A stretch of DNA of 64,000 nucleotides, from NCBI RefSeq assembly GCF_003050785.1, contig NZ_QAOH01000001.1:248001-312000 (forward strand), written 5' to 3'. The number at the start of each line of letters is the position of its first letter. The stretch's first letter is position 1. The DNA comes from Celeribacter persicus (GTDB taxonomy: Bacteria > Pseudomonadota > Alphaproteobacteria > Rhodobacterales > Rhodobacteraceae). The notes beneath the pieces were generated by a model. The model had not been told where the DNA came from and ran no database searches. It saw only the letters and a program-made list of their open reading frames with translations. Of the stretch, positions 36,015 through 44,538 are shown in pieces. Both the position numbers and the translations under genes were made by a program.

Positions 36015-36719
36015 ATGAAGAAAGTATACGGATCAGCGGCGGAGGCCCTCGACGGGCTGCTCGAAGACGGGATGTTGATCGCGGCGGGCGGGTTCGGTCT
36101 CTGCGGCATCCCCGAATTGCTGATCGACGCGCTGGTCGAAAGCGGGGTCAAGGACCTCACTGTCGCCTCGAACAACGCGGGCGTCGACGGGTTCGGCCTC
36201 GGCAAACTTCTGGAAACCCGGCAGATCAAGAAGATGATCTCGTCCTATGTGGGCGAAAACGCCGAATTCATGCGCCAGTATCTTTCCGGCGAGCTGGAGC
36301 TTGAATTCAATCCGCAGGGCACGCTGGCCGAACGTATGCGCGCGGCCGGCGCGGGCATTCCAGGGTTCTACACCAAGACCGGTGTGGGCACGGTGATCGC
36401 AGAGGGCAAGGAGCACAAGGAGTTTGGCGGCGAAACCTATATCCTTGAAGAGGGCATTTTCGCCGATATTTCCATCGTCAAAGCCTGGAAGGCCGACGAG
36501 ACCGGCAATGCCGTGTTCCGCAAGACCGCGCGCAACTTCAACCCGCCAGCGGCGATGTGCGGCAAGGTCTGCATCATGGAGGTCGAGGAGATTGTGCCGG
36601 TCGGCTCGCTTGATCCCGATTGCATCCACCTGCCGGGCGTCTATGTGCATCGTCTGATCCAGGGCGAACACGAAAAGCGCATCGAGCAACGCACGACGCG
36701 CGCGCGTCCGGCGGCGTAA
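36015..36719 (+). CDS. scoA: 3-oxoacid CoA-transferase subunit A
   Basis: The A subunit of succinyl-CoA:3-ketoacid CoA-transferase, which activates acetoacetate with CoA from succinyl-CoA. The 234-residue protein shows [55 protein letters not shown] and a basic C-terminus. GGGAGGAG lies just before the ATG. The B subunit gene, normally adjacent, is about 1.9 kb downstream, after two unrelated genes in the same operon. Confidence 0.95.
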   Translation: MKKVYGSAAEALDGLLEDGMLIAAGGFGLCGIPELLIDALVESGVKDLTVASNNAGVDGFGLGKLLETRQIKKMISSYVGENAEFMRQYLSGELELEFNPQGTLAERMRAAGAGIPGFYTKTGVGTVIAEGKEHKEFGGETYILEEGIFADISIVKAWKADETGNAVFRKTARNFNPPAAMCGKVCIMEVEEIVPVGSLDPDCIHLPGVYVHRLIQGEHEKRIEQRTTRARPAA

Positions 36720-36728
36720 AGGCGCGTC

Positions 36729-37784
36729 TTGGGCTCCCCCTACGATCACCTGCCCGGCTCCGCCTTTTGGCGGAGCGGTGTGGCCGAGGCCGATCCGACG
36801 GCGATCGAGGGGCTTTGCGCGCCGAAATTCCGCATCTCTGCCACGGATAGGATCATGACGGCGGGGAGCTGTTTCGCCCAGCATGTGCATCGCAATCTCG
36901 TGGCGCGCGACTGGGCGGTGATCGACGTGGAAACACCGAATGGCCCCTTCCCGCGCGAGGTGCTCAACCGCTATGGCTACGCGCTCTACTCCGCGCGTTA
37001 CGGTAATATCTACACCGTGCGCCAGATGGTGCAGTTGCTGCGCGAGGCGCAGGGGGAGTTCAAACCCGCCGAACCGGTCTGGGAGCGCGACGGGTGCTAT
37101 GTCGATGCGCAACGGCCGAATGTCGAACCCGGCGGGCTGGCAACGCCCGAGCATGTGATGGAGGCCCGCACCGTACACCTGCGCCGCGTACTGCGCGCGG
37201 TGCGGCGTGCAGATGTGTTCGTCTTTACGCTGGGGCTCACCGAAGTCTGGTTTCACCGCGACACGGGCACGGTCTATCCGACCGCGCCGGGCACGCTGGC
37301 GGGTACTTATGACCCCGAAGTCTTCGCCTTTCACAACTTCAGCCTGCCGGAGGTGCGCGACGATCTCGAAGAATTGCGCACCCGTCTCATGACGCTGCGC
37401 CCGGACATCCGCATGCTTTTGACCGTCTCGCCCGTACCGCTGACCGCCACGGCGACCGGCGGACATGTGATGCCGGCCACGGCTTATTCCAAAGCGACGC
37501 TGCGCGCAGCAGCGGGTGAAGTGGCGGGCAAATACGACAATGTGGATTACTTCCCGTCCTATGAGCTTGTCACCAACCCGGCGGCGGGCGGGCGGTTTTA
37601 CAAGGAAAACCTGCGTTCCGTGACTGAGGAAGGCGTCGCCGCCGCCATGCGCATGTTCTTCATGGCCCATGCCCCGGAGGCAGAAACTGCGCCACATGTG
37701 AGCCGGAAACAGCCGGAGGACGACGGGCTGGAAGAGGCCGATCTGGTCTGTGAAGAGGCGCTGATCGAGGCGAGCCGGTCATGA
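36729..37784 (+). CDS. GSCFA domain protein
   Basis: A 351-residue protein of the GSCFA family, related to SGNH/GDSL esterases. The family motif is TAGSCFAQHV (Gly46-Ala50, with Ser47 the likely nucleophile), and the conserved LTEVWFH segment and PVPLTATATGGHVMPATAYSKA are present. No signal peptide is seen, so the protein should be cytoplasmic. It starts at TTG nine bases after the scoA stop and its stop overlaps the next start (ATGA). Family function is poorly known; acyl-ester chemistry on glycans or lipids is an inference. Confidence 0.85.
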   Translation: MGSPYDHLPGSAFWRSGVAEADPTAIEGLCAPKFRISATDRIMTAGSCFAQHVHRNLVARDWAVIDVETPNGPFPREVLNRYGYALYSARYGNIYTVRQMVQLLREAQGEFKPAEPVWERDGCYVDAQRPNVEPGGLATPEHVMEARTVHLRRVLRAVRRADVFVFTLGLTEVWFHRDTGTVYPTAPGTLAGTYDPEVFAFHNFSLPEVRDDLEELRTRLMTLRPDIRMLLTVSPVPLTATATGGHVMPATAYSKATLRAAAGEVAGKYDNVDYFPSYELVTNPAAGGRFYKENLRSVTEEGVAAAMRMFFMAHAPEAETAPHVSRKQPEDDGLEEADLVCEEALIEASRS

Positions 37785-38578
37785 GCGCGACACAAAAGAT
37801 CCTCATCATCGGCACCTCCCATACCGGCGCCTTCTACACCGCGCGGCAGCGGATCAAGACGGGCTTCCCGACGCTCGAAGTGAGCTATTTCGGCCTACCG
37901 GGGCGGATTTATAGCTCGGCCAGCTACAAGGACGGCATATTCCGCGCGCCCGAGGACGCCAGCCATCAACTGGGCTGGATGACACATAACGAAATCGACT
38001 TCGCCCCTTTCACCCGCATCCTGCATGTAGGGGAGCGCTACACCCTGAACCACGCCATGCGGCTCATGGTGTTTCACGACATCCTCGAAGAACCGGAACG
38101 CACGAAACGCGCCTTCCTGTCGCAGGCCGCACTGAACGATCTGTTGCGCGGGCTGGTACGCCAGCGCGCCGAAGGGCTCGTCGCCCGCTTCGGTCCGGAG
38201 CCGCTTCACTGTTTCCTGCCCGCCCCCTACCCGCTCGCGCGTTCGGTCGCGCCGGGGCCGGGACATGAATTTGCGCTCGCCTCGCTACGCAAACGCCCAC
38301 ATGGCGCGGACTGGATGCGGCGCTATGAGGCGATGATCGGGGAAGAAATGGCGCTGGTCGGCCTTGATGTGATGCTGCAACCGCAGGAGACACGCGCCGG
38401 ACAGTTCATGACCGAAGATCGCTACGCCCGCCCAAAGACGGAGACAGAGACGGAACCGGGCAGCGAAAGCGTCGATCATCGTCACATGAATGCAGATTAT
38501 GGATGGCAGGTGTTCTGCGCCTTCGCGCAGAGCCGCCTTGGACTAACCCCGGAGGACACACATGCCCTCGCGGAGTGA
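37781..38578 (+). CDS. SGNH-hydrolase-like protein paired with the GSCFA gene
   Basis: A 265-residue soluble protein. It opens with a beta strand and a nucleophile-like turn ([12 protein letters not shown], Ser13) and ends with [14 protein letters not shown], which resembles the late Asp/His block of SGNH-type enzymes. The middle has [10 protein letters not shown] and the [12 protein letters not shown] segment. I do not recognise a named family. It overlaps the GSCFA gene by four bases and is followed by scoB after 20 bases, so all four genes are one transcription unit. Confidence 0.75.
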   Translation: MSATQKILIIGTSHTGAFYTARQRIKTGFPTLEVSYFGLPGRIYSSASYKDGIFRAPEDASHQLGWMTHNEIDFAPFTRILHVGERYTLNHAMRLMVFHDILEEPERTKRAFLSQAALNDLLRGLVRQRAEGLVARFGPEPLHCFLPAPYPLARSVAPGPGHEFALASLRKRPHGADWMRRYEAMIGEEMALVGLDVMLQPQETRAGQFMTEDRYARPKTETETEPGSESVDHRHMNADYGWQVFCAFAQSRLGLTPEDTHALAE

Positions 38579-38598
38579 AGGATAACGGAGGAGTTAAC

Positions 38599-39228
38599 AT
38601 GGCTTGGGATCGCAATCAGATGGCGGCACGCGCCGCGCAAGAACTACAGGACGGCACATATGTGAACCTCGGGATCGGTATCCCGACGCTGGTGCCGAAT
38701 TTCATCCCGGAGGGCGTCACCGTGACGCTGCAATCGGAGAATGGCATGTTGGGCATGGGACCGTTCCCCTACGAGGGCGATGAGGACCCGGACCTGATCA
38801 ATGCGGGCAAACAGACCATCACGGAACTGCCCAACACGGCCTATTTCGACAGTTCGTTTTCCTTCGGCATGATCCGTGGTGGCAAGATCGCCATGGCAAT
38901 CCTCGGCGCGATGGAGGTCGATGAAAAGGGCGATCTGGCGAACTGGATGATCCCCGGCAAGCTTGTGAAGGGCATGGGCGGCGCGATGGATCTGGTCGCG
39001 GGGGTCGGTCGCGTCGTGGTGGTGATGGACCACACCAACAAACATGGCGAGAGCAAGCTCTTGCACGAATGCACCCTGCCGCTGACCGGTCAGGGTGTGG
39101 TGGATCGGGTGATCACCAACCTCGGCGTTCTGGATGTGGTCGAGGGCGGTCTGAAGATTGTCGAACTGGCCGATGGGGTATCGGAAGAAGAACTGCGCGT
39201 CGCCACTGAGGCGACCATCGTCAATTAA
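38599..39228 (+). CDS. scoB: 3-oxoacid CoA-transferase subunit B
   Basis: The B subunit that completes the CoA-transferase with ScoA. The 209-residue protein has [19 protein letters not shown] and the catalytic glutamate in [12 protein letters not shown], plus [27 protein letters not shown] lies before the ATG at 38599. It is separated from scoA by the GSCFA and SGNH-like genes. Confidence 0.95.
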   Translation: MAWDRNQMAARAAQELQDGTYVNLGIGIPTLVPNFIPEGVTVTLQSENGMLGMGPFPYEGDEDPDLINAGKQTITELPNTAYFDSSFSFGMIRGGKIAMAILGAMEVDEKGDLANWMIPGKLVKGMGGAMDLVAGVGRVVVVMDHTNKHGESKLLHECTLPLTGQGVVDRVITNLGVLDVVEGGLKIVELADGVSEEELRVATEATIVN

Positions 39229-39281
39229 AGGTCGAACGCTTTAAGGACGTGTCCTGAGTACTTTACCTGCAATGAAGACAG

Positions 39282-39316
39282 GACGCGGCTCCCGGATTGG
39301 GCCGCGTCTTCTGCTC
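39282..39316 (+). terminator. terminator-like hairpin after scoB
   Basis: GACGCGGC pairs perfectly with GCCGCGTC across an 11-base loop and is followed by a T/C-rich stretch. Confidence 0.6.
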
Positions 39317-39448
39317 TCTCCATTGTTCAAAAACTCGAAACAGCATCATATTCTCGCCCCAATTGTTTTTTAAACCATGGGCAAATCAGACAGAGTCATA
39401 AGACCATGATCACAGAGCAGCCCCTCCCTTTCTCACAGGACCTGAACA

Positions 39449-40762
39449 ATGGTCTGGAATAAACTCACCTATACCGGTTGGGGCCGGGCGCGGTCCGCCA
39501 GTGGCGAGGTTGCACGTCCCGAACGTCAATCCACGCTCGCCCGCGCGGTGGCCGAGACCCTCGCCCCCGCTTTCGGGATGCGCCGCTCTTATGGCGACGT
39601 GGCGCTCAACGACGGGGGCAAGGCCTATGACATAACCCGACTCGACCGGGTGCTGTCCTTTGACGCGGAGACAGGGATTGTCGAAGTGGAGGCCGGAATG
39701 CCGATCGGCGATCTGGGCCGGGCCTATGCCTCAAAGGGCTGGATTCCGCCGGTGATGCCGGGGACGGGGTTTGCCACGGTCGGCGGCTGTATCGCCAATG
39801 ACGTGCATGGCAAGAACCACCATGTAAAAGGTTCCTTCGGTCAGCATGTGACTGAGATCACCTTGGTGCAGAGCACCAAGACCCGCGTGATCACGCCCAG
39901 AAGCGGCAAACTTTGGAAAGCAACCGTGGGCGGGCTGGGTCAGACCGGGGTGATCGCCAAGGCGAAAATTCAGCTCATGCCCTGCAAGGGTGACATGATG
40001 GTTTTGACCGAACGCCGGATCAGTGATCTCGACGACTTCCTCATGGCCTTCGATGAGAGCAAAACCGATTACACCGTCGGCTGGATCGACGCGACGGCAA
40101 CGGGCAAGCACCTCGGGCGCGGTATCCTTGAAGAAGGCGAGATCACGTCGGGTATCAACAAAAAGGGTGACGGCGCTCTGGAAGTGCCGTTCAACGCGCC
40201 GGGCTGGGCGCTCTCGGGCCCGGTGGTGCGCGTGTTCAACGAACTGTATTTCCGGCGAGTGCCCACCAGGGGCCGCACCTCTGTCAAACCGATCACCGAT
40301 CCGTTCTTTCCGCTCGATGCGATCCACAACTGGAACCGGCTTTATGGCAAGCGCGGGTTCAATCAGTTCCAATGCGTTGTGCCCCCCGAGCGCGTGGATG
40401 TGTTGCGCAAGATGCTGGAAAAAATCGGTGCCTCCCACCTCGCCTCACCTCTCGCGGTGCTGAAAAAGATGGGACCGGGGCGCGGCGGTTACATGTCCTT
40501 CCCGATGGAAGGCTATACGCTGGCCGTGGATTTCCCGAACCGCGAGGGTTCACAGGAGTTGATCTCCGAACTGACCGATATGGCGCAGGACGCGGGCGGG
40601 CGGATTTATTTCGCCAAAGACGGCGTGGCCGAAGCGGCACAGGTCGCGGGCATGTACCCGGATCAGGGCCTCTGGGCCGAAACCGTCAACGAAGCCGACC
40701 CGTCGCACGCACTGGAAACCGATCTCGTGCGACGGCTGAACCTGCGTGGAAAAGGAGCCTGA
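39449..40762 (+). CDS. FAD-binding oxidase, DprE1-like
   Basis: A 437-residue flavoprotein of the vanillyl-alcohol oxidase fold. It resembles decaprenylphosphoryl-ribose 2-oxidase (DprE1): LTYTGWGRARSA near the start, RSYGDVALNDGG, MPGTGFATVGGCIANDVHG with KNHHVKGSFGQHV, and a C-terminal half with NRLYGKRGFNQFQ. DprE1 oxidises the 2'-hydroxyl of polyprenyl-phospho-ribose as the first step of its epimerisation to arabinose. The next gene encodes a DprE2-like reductase, one base away, which supports this reading. The final product in this organism is unknown. Confidence 0.85.
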   Translation: MVWNKLTYTGWGRARSASGEVARPERQSTLARAVAETLAPAFGMRRSYGDVALNDGGKAYDITRLDRVLSFDAETGIVEVEAGMPIGDLGRAYASKGWIPPVMPGTGFATVGGCIANDVHGKNHHVKGSFGQHVTEITLVQSTKTRVITPRSGKLWKATVGGLGQTGVIAKAKIQLMPCKGDMMVLTERRISDLDDFLMAFDESKTDYTVGWIDATATGKHLGRGILEEGEITSGINKKGDGALEVPFNAPGWALSGPVVRVFNELYFRRVPTRGRTSVKPITDPFFPLDAIHNWNRLYGKRGFNQFQCVVPPERVDVLRKMLEKIGASHLASPLAVLKKMGPGRGGYMSFPMEGYTLAVDFPNREGSQELISELTDMAQDAGGRIYFAKDGVAEAAQVAGMYPDQGLWAETVNEADPSHALETDLVRRLNLRGKGA

Positions 40763-40763
40763 G

Positions 40764-41501
40764 ATGCACCAAACCTGGATCATTCTGGGCGCCACCTCCT
40801 CCATGGCCCGCGCCATGGCCCGCCGCCTCGCGAAAGACGGCGCAACGCTCCTCCTGTGCGGTCGCGACATGGACGACCTTTCGGCTACGGCCAGTGACTG
40901 CCTTGCGCGCGGAGCGACAAAAACCGAAGCCCTGCGCTTCGATGCTCGCGACCGCGCCAGTTTCGCACCGATCATCGAACGTGCAACCAAGGAAGAAGGT
41001 ACGATCAACTGCGCCGTCTTCGTCGGCTCCATGCCGGAACAATCCTCGATCGACGCTGACCCTGCGTTGATCGACGGCGTGGTGCAGGACAGCCATATCG
41101 GCCCGGCCACCTTCCTCTCACTGCTCGCCCCGCATCTCGAAGAGCGCGGGCAAGGCACCGTGGTGGGCGTCACGTCCGTCGCGGGCGACCGTGGACGGAT
41201 CGGCAATTACGTTTACGGCTCCGCCAAGGCGGGCTTTGCCATCTACCTCTCGGGCTTGCGCAACCGGCTGACGCGGGCAGGCGGCCATGTGGTCACCGTG
41301 AAACCCGGCTTCGTCGACACGGCGATGACCTGGGGCATCGAGGGCATGTTCCTCGTCGCCACGCCGGACGCGGTGGCAAAAGACATCCTCAAAGCGGTGC
41401 GCAAGAAAAAGAACGTGATCTACACGCCGTTCTTCTGGCGTTACATCATGCTGATCATCCGGCACATCCCGGAATTCATCTTCAAGAAAATGTCGATCTG
41501 A
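40764..41501 (+). CDS. short-chain dehydrogenase, DprE2-like
   Basis: A 245-residue NAD(P)H-dependent reductase. It has ILGATSSMARAMARRLA for cofactor binding, GVTSVAGDRGR with the catalytic Ser, YGSAKAG (Tyr and Lys of YxxxK), and a hydrophobic, basic C-terminal tail (IIRHIPEFIFKKMSI) that may touch the membrane. By similarity and pairing it would reduce the 2-keto intermediate made by the DprE1-like enzyme to polyprenyl-phospho-arabinose. AAAGGAG lies 7 bases before the ATG; the DprE1-like stop is one base upstream. Confidence 0.85.
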   Translation: MHQTWIILGATSSMARAMARRLAKDGATLLLCGRDMDDLSATASDCLARGATKTEALRFDARDRASFAPIIERATKEEGTINCAVFVGSMPEQSSIDADPALIDGVVQDSHIGPATFLSLLAPHLEERGQGTVVGVTSVAGDRGRIGNYVYGSAKAGFAIYLSGLRNRLTRAGGHVVTVKPGFVDTAMTWGIEGMFLVATPDAVAKDILKAVRKKKNVIYTPFFWRYIMLIIRHIPEFIFKKMSI

Positions 41502-41510
41502 CACCGAAGA

Positions 41511-41533
41511 GGGGCCTTTCGAGGCCCCGTTTC
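41511..41533. terminator. bidirectional hairpin between the DprE2-like and transglycosylase genes
   Basis: GGGGCC pairs with GGCCCC around TTTCGA between the two convergent stops. The T-run on the forward side is short. Confidence 0.7.
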
Positions 41534-42380
41534 AGTTCTGCGCCCGCACCGCATTGGTCGCAAAGACACAGCCATCCGAATAGAGATCGGGCGGCGTCAG
41601 ACACAAGCCCCTTGCCACCTGCCAAGCGGCCAGAACCTTGGGCACATAGGCACGGGTTTCGGCATAGGGCGGCGGGCCATTCGAGGCCTTCACCGCATTT
41701 TCCCCGGCATTATATCCCGCAAGCGCCAATGCCAGATCGCCGTTGAATTCCGTAAGCAGCCAGTCGAGATAGGCAATCCCGCCTTTGATGTTCTGGTCCG
41801 GGTCTTTGGGATCGACCCCGAAACGATCTGCCGTCGCCGGGATGAGCTGCATCAACCCCTGCGCGCCCTTCCCGCTCAATGCCGTCTCATCGCCCGAAGA
41901 TTCGACCGCCATCACCGCAAGCGCCAGCGCCGGACTGACTTTGGTGCCGACCGAGTTGAGCAACAGCGCGGAACCGTAGCGATTGGCCAGATCGGTCACC
42001 TGCTGAAAACTCGGCCGGGGAATGGATTTTCCCGGATCGAGATCGAGCGCAGCCAAAGCCGCGCCGAACCGCTCTGGCCCCGCCCCCGCCAGATCGTGTG
42101 GCACCGCACGCCAGTACCAGTCGAGAAGCTCGGCGGGCACGGGCGCGACCGGATCAGCCACGGCGGGCGGCACCTTTACCGTCTTCATACCGGGCCTGAT
42201 CTGCACGTCGATCAGATGCCCGGCACCGCCCGAGGGCACACCGATCCGCTTCGGGCGCACGTCCGGCCAAGGCGGCGGGGCGCTGGCCTCTTCGGCCATC
42301 GAGACAACGGGTGCGGCACAGCTCAATGCCGTCGACAAAGCGAGCCACACAACTCGGCGCGAGGAAAAAGTCATGATCAT
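41532..42380 (-). CDS. lytic transglycosylase (SLT domain)
   Basis: A 282-residue periplasmic enzyme that cleaves the glycan strands of murein. The signal peptide spans about residues 1-27 (VVWLALSTALSCAAPVVSMA). A linker region is followed by the SLT domain with catalytic Glu in AVMAVESSGDE, GAQGLMQLIPATADRFGV, GGIAYLDWLL and ALAGYNAGENAV. Several ATG codons cluster at 42374-42380; the first is given. It lies upstream of, and divergent from, the Tad pilus locus, but SLT proteins are common and a pilus link is only an inference. Confidence 0.92.
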   Translation of the reverse strand: MIMTFSSRRVVWLALSTALSCAAPVVSMAEEASAPPPWPDVRPKRIGVPSGGAGHLIDVQIRPGMKTVKVPPAVADPVAPVPAELLDWYWRAVPHDLAGAGPERFGAALAALDLDPGKSIPRPSFQQVTDLANRYGSALLLNSVGTKVSPALALAVMAVESSGDETALSGKGAQGLMQLIPATADRFGVDPKDPDQNIKGGIAYLDWLLTEFNGDLALALAGYNAGENAVKASNGPPPYAETRAYVPKVLAAWQVARGLCLTPPDLYSDGCVFATNAVRAQN

Positions 42381-42440
42381 ACTGCTCTTATGGGGCAGCC
42401 GGTTCCGAACGTCCGACCGCTTTTGCCGCCAGTTTCGCAA

Positions 42441-42758
42441 AAATCTTGCCCAAGAACCAGAATTTTAGCCGATTCTCCCATCAACCTTATGCCGTGGCTA
42501 ATCTCAAAAGCGGATAAAAGCATTTTCAGGCAATCCGGTTAAAAAATTTTATCATTAAAAATCAATGTATTAAGTGAAATTGACGATCAATATGCGCCGT
42601 TACCAAAAACGTACCAATGCTGCCCAACTCTCGCCCCAGTTGGAGGGCCATATAAGCCCATCGAAAGCGGGAAAGAGCAATTAGGCAAGGGAAACGCCTC
42701 GCTCCGGATCGCTCAAGACGTGGAAACTGAGCTGACAATATCCTCGGAGGGATACCAA
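42441..42758 (+). promoter_or_regulatory. 318-base regulatory region upstream of the flp pilin genes
   Basis: This AT-rich gap separates the leftward transglycosylase gene from the first pilin gene and must hold the Tad locus promoter. TACCAA occurs twice with an 11-base period (42601 and 42612), one helical turn, which is typical of tandem activator sites. CCAACT / AGTTGG (42624-42643) forms an inverted repeat with an 8-base gap. No sigma-54 pattern and no TTAA-N7-TTAA CtrA box was found, though several TTAA tetramers occur near 42540-42575. Confidence 0.5.
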
Positions 42759-42950
42759 ATGAAATTCTTCAAACTCGCCAACAAATTCTCCCGTGACGAA
42801 GACGGCGCCGTGACCGTTGACTGGGTCGTGCTGACCTCTGCCGTCGTGGGCCTCGCCATCGCCGTTCTCGCCACCGTGCAAAGCGGCACCAAATCGCTGG
42901 GCGATAACATCTCCAAAGACCTCGCTTCCCGCACCGTGATCACCTACTGA
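42759..42950 (+). CDS. Flp family type IVb pilin, copy 1
   Basis: A 63-residue prepilin. The short basic leader ends at a Gly (DEDGAVTVDWVVLTSAV), where the prepilin peptidase should cut, and is followed by a ~25-residue hydrophobic helix. Residue 5 of the mature form is Asp instead of the usual Glu of Flp pilins, and the next residue is Trp rather than Tyr. CGGAGGG precedes the ATG. An identical protein is encoded by the next gene. Confidence 0.93.
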   Translation: MKFFKLANKFSRDEDGAVTVDWVVLTSAVVGLAIAVLATVQSGTKSLGDNISKDLASRTVITY

Positions 42951-42980
42951 TCCGGGCTACTCTGATACGGAGACTGAACC

Positions 42981-43172
42981 ATGAAATTCTTCAAACTCGC
43001 CAACAAATTCTCCCGTGACGAAGACGGCGCCGTGACCGTTGACTGGGTCGTGCTGACCTCTGCCGTCGTGGGCCTCGCCATCGCCGTTCTCGCTACCGTG
43101 CAAAGCGGCACCAAATCGCTGGGCGATAACATCTCCAAAGACCTCGCTTCCCGCACCGTGATCACCTACTGA
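42981..43172 (+). CDS. Flp family type IVb pilin, copy 2
   Basis: Encodes the same 63 residues as copy 1 and lies 30 bases after it. The ribosome binding region differs (ACGGAGACTGAACC), so translation strength may differ. A strong terminator follows, which probably gives an abundant short pilin transcript and lower expression of the export genes downstream. Confidence 0.93.
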   Translation: MKFFKLANKFSRDEDGAVTVDWVVLTSAVVGLAIAVLATVQSGTKSLGDNISKDLASRTVITY

Positions 43173-43207
43173 TCCGGGGTCGGCCAAGCGCCGGAGAGGC
43201 AACATGT

Positions 43208-43245
43208 AAAACCGCGCTCCGGGACAAGAGCGCGGTTTTCCTTTT
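43208..43245 (+). terminator. strong terminator after the pilin genes
   Basis: AAAACCGCGCTC pairs perfectly with GAGCGCGGTTTT over an 8-base loop, followed by CCTTTT. It separates pilin transcription from cpaB. Confidence 0.9.
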
Positions 43246-43442
43246 GGTGCCCCAGACTGGCGCATGGCGACATCTGGAAAACAGCCAGAAGGAATCTCCC
43301 GCTTTGTTCATAAATGAGCAAAAATTCACGCGAGCGCCGTGGCAAAACCACCAAATTGCCGCAATTCGATGAAACTTTGAAACGGTGTTCGCAGAGGGGT
43401 GGACCGTAAAGCGGCCTCACGCCCGCAAGCAAAGGGAAAGTT

Positions 43443-44285
43443 ATGCGTATCATTTTCGGATTGGTGCTCGTGATCGGTGTCGCCCTGGCAGGCTTTGCCG
43501 TTCATATGACCCGCGGTTATCTGTCGACCTATCAGGCCGAACTGGACCGCGAAAAAGCCATGCGTGCCAACATGATCCAGACGGAAGAAATTTTCGTCGT
43601 GACCGCACCGCTGGCCTATGGCGACCCAATCGTGCCGGAATTGGTGAAAAAGGTCCGCTGGCCACTCGAAGCCATGCCTGAGGGTGCGTTCCGCACCGAA
43701 GAGGAACTGTTTCCGGAAGGTCCGGAAGTGACCCGCCTCGCATTGCGCGCCATTGAACCGATGGAACCCCTGCTCAGCGTCAAGGTCACCGCCCCGGGGG
43801 AAGATGCCGGAGTGGCCTCGCGTCTGTCGAAAGGCATGCGCGCTTTCGCGATCAAGGTGGACGTCTCCAGCGGCGTTTCGGGCCTGTTGCGCCCCGGTGA
43901 CCGTGTGGATGTCTATTGGACCGGTCGCGCCCCCGGATCCGGAGAAGAGATCACGAAACTCATCGAATCGTCGATCCCTTTGGTGGCCGTCGACCAGACA
44001 TCGAACAGCGAACGCCAGTCCACCACCATCGCCCGTACTGTAACCGTGGAAGCCACGCCCACCCAGGTCGCGGCGCTGGCAACGGCGCAAAGTTCGGGGC
44101 ATCTCTCACTGGCACTGGTCGGTCGCAATGACGACACGATTGTGAGCGGCGTTGAGATCGACAAGAACACGCTTCTCGGCATCGAGGAGAAACAGGTCAT
44201 CGCAGTTCAGAAAGAGCGCGTCTGCACGATCCGCACCCGCAAGGGCAGCGAAATCGTCGAAACACCGATTCCCTGCACCGACTGA
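43443..44285 (+). CDS. cpaB: Flp pilus assembly protein CpaB/RcpC
   Basis: A 280-residue protein with an N-terminal membrane helix (MRIIFGLVLVIGVALAGFAV) and a periplasmic SAF/RcpC domain (VVTAPLAYGDPIVPELVKKV; SKGMRAFAIKVDVSSGVSGL and LRPGDRVDVYW). CpaB stabilises the secretin pore, possibly by binding peptidoglycan. Two Cys residues are close to the C-terminus. AAGGGAAAG precedes the ATG. A terminator follows before cpaC. Confidence 0.94.
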   Translation: MRIIFGLVLVIGVALAGFAVHMTRGYLSTYQAELDREKAMRANMIQTEEIFVVTAPLAYGDPIVPELVKKVRWPLEAMPEGAFRTEEELFPEGPEVTRLALRAIEPMEPLLSVKVTAPGEDAGVASRLSKGMRAFAIKVDVSSGVSGLLRPGDRVDVYWTGRAPGSGEEITKLIESSIPLVAVDQTSNSERQSTTIARTVTVEATPTQVAALATAQSSGHLSLALVGRNDDTIVSGVEIDKNTLLGIEEKQVIAVQKERVCTIRTRKGSEIVETPIPCTD

Positions 44286-44320
44286 CACCTCGACCGGCTC
44301 GGACAGACAGCAAAATCAGA

Positions 44321-44356
44321 ACCGGATGGCACGCATGAGCGCCGTCCGGTTTTTTG
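44321..44356 (+). terminator. terminator between cpaB and cpaC
   Basis: ACCGGATGGC pairs with GCCGTCCGGT (one G-U pair) and is followed by six Ts. It may make cpaB a separate or partly read-through unit. Confidence 0.85.
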
Positions 44357-44538
44357 TGATTTGATCAAAGGCTTGCCGAACCAGACACCGCAAACGCTTC
44401 TGGCTTGTGACTTATCCACATCACAAATGGCATCCAAGAGATTGATTCTTGCAAAAAAAGTTAAATTAACGCATGGTCTGGCCAAATGGGTCGAAAAGAA
44501 CCCGATGGTTGAGGCGTGGTCGACAGAGGCAGGATCAC

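Larger units (their letters stand above)
42759..43178 (+). repeat. tandem 198-base direct repeat containing the two pilin genes
   Basis: Bases 42759-42956 and 42981-43178 are identical except for one silent C-to-T change in an Ala codon (gcc to gct near 43095). The copies share the coding region plus six bases past the stop, but their upstream 20-25 bases differ. This points to a recent duplication or ongoing gene conversion. Confidence 0.95.

Noticed and set aside
42530-42600. Clustered TTAA tetramers upstream of flp as a CtrA box
   Set aside because: Spacings are 11 or 12 bases, not 7, so they do not fit the CtrA consensus.
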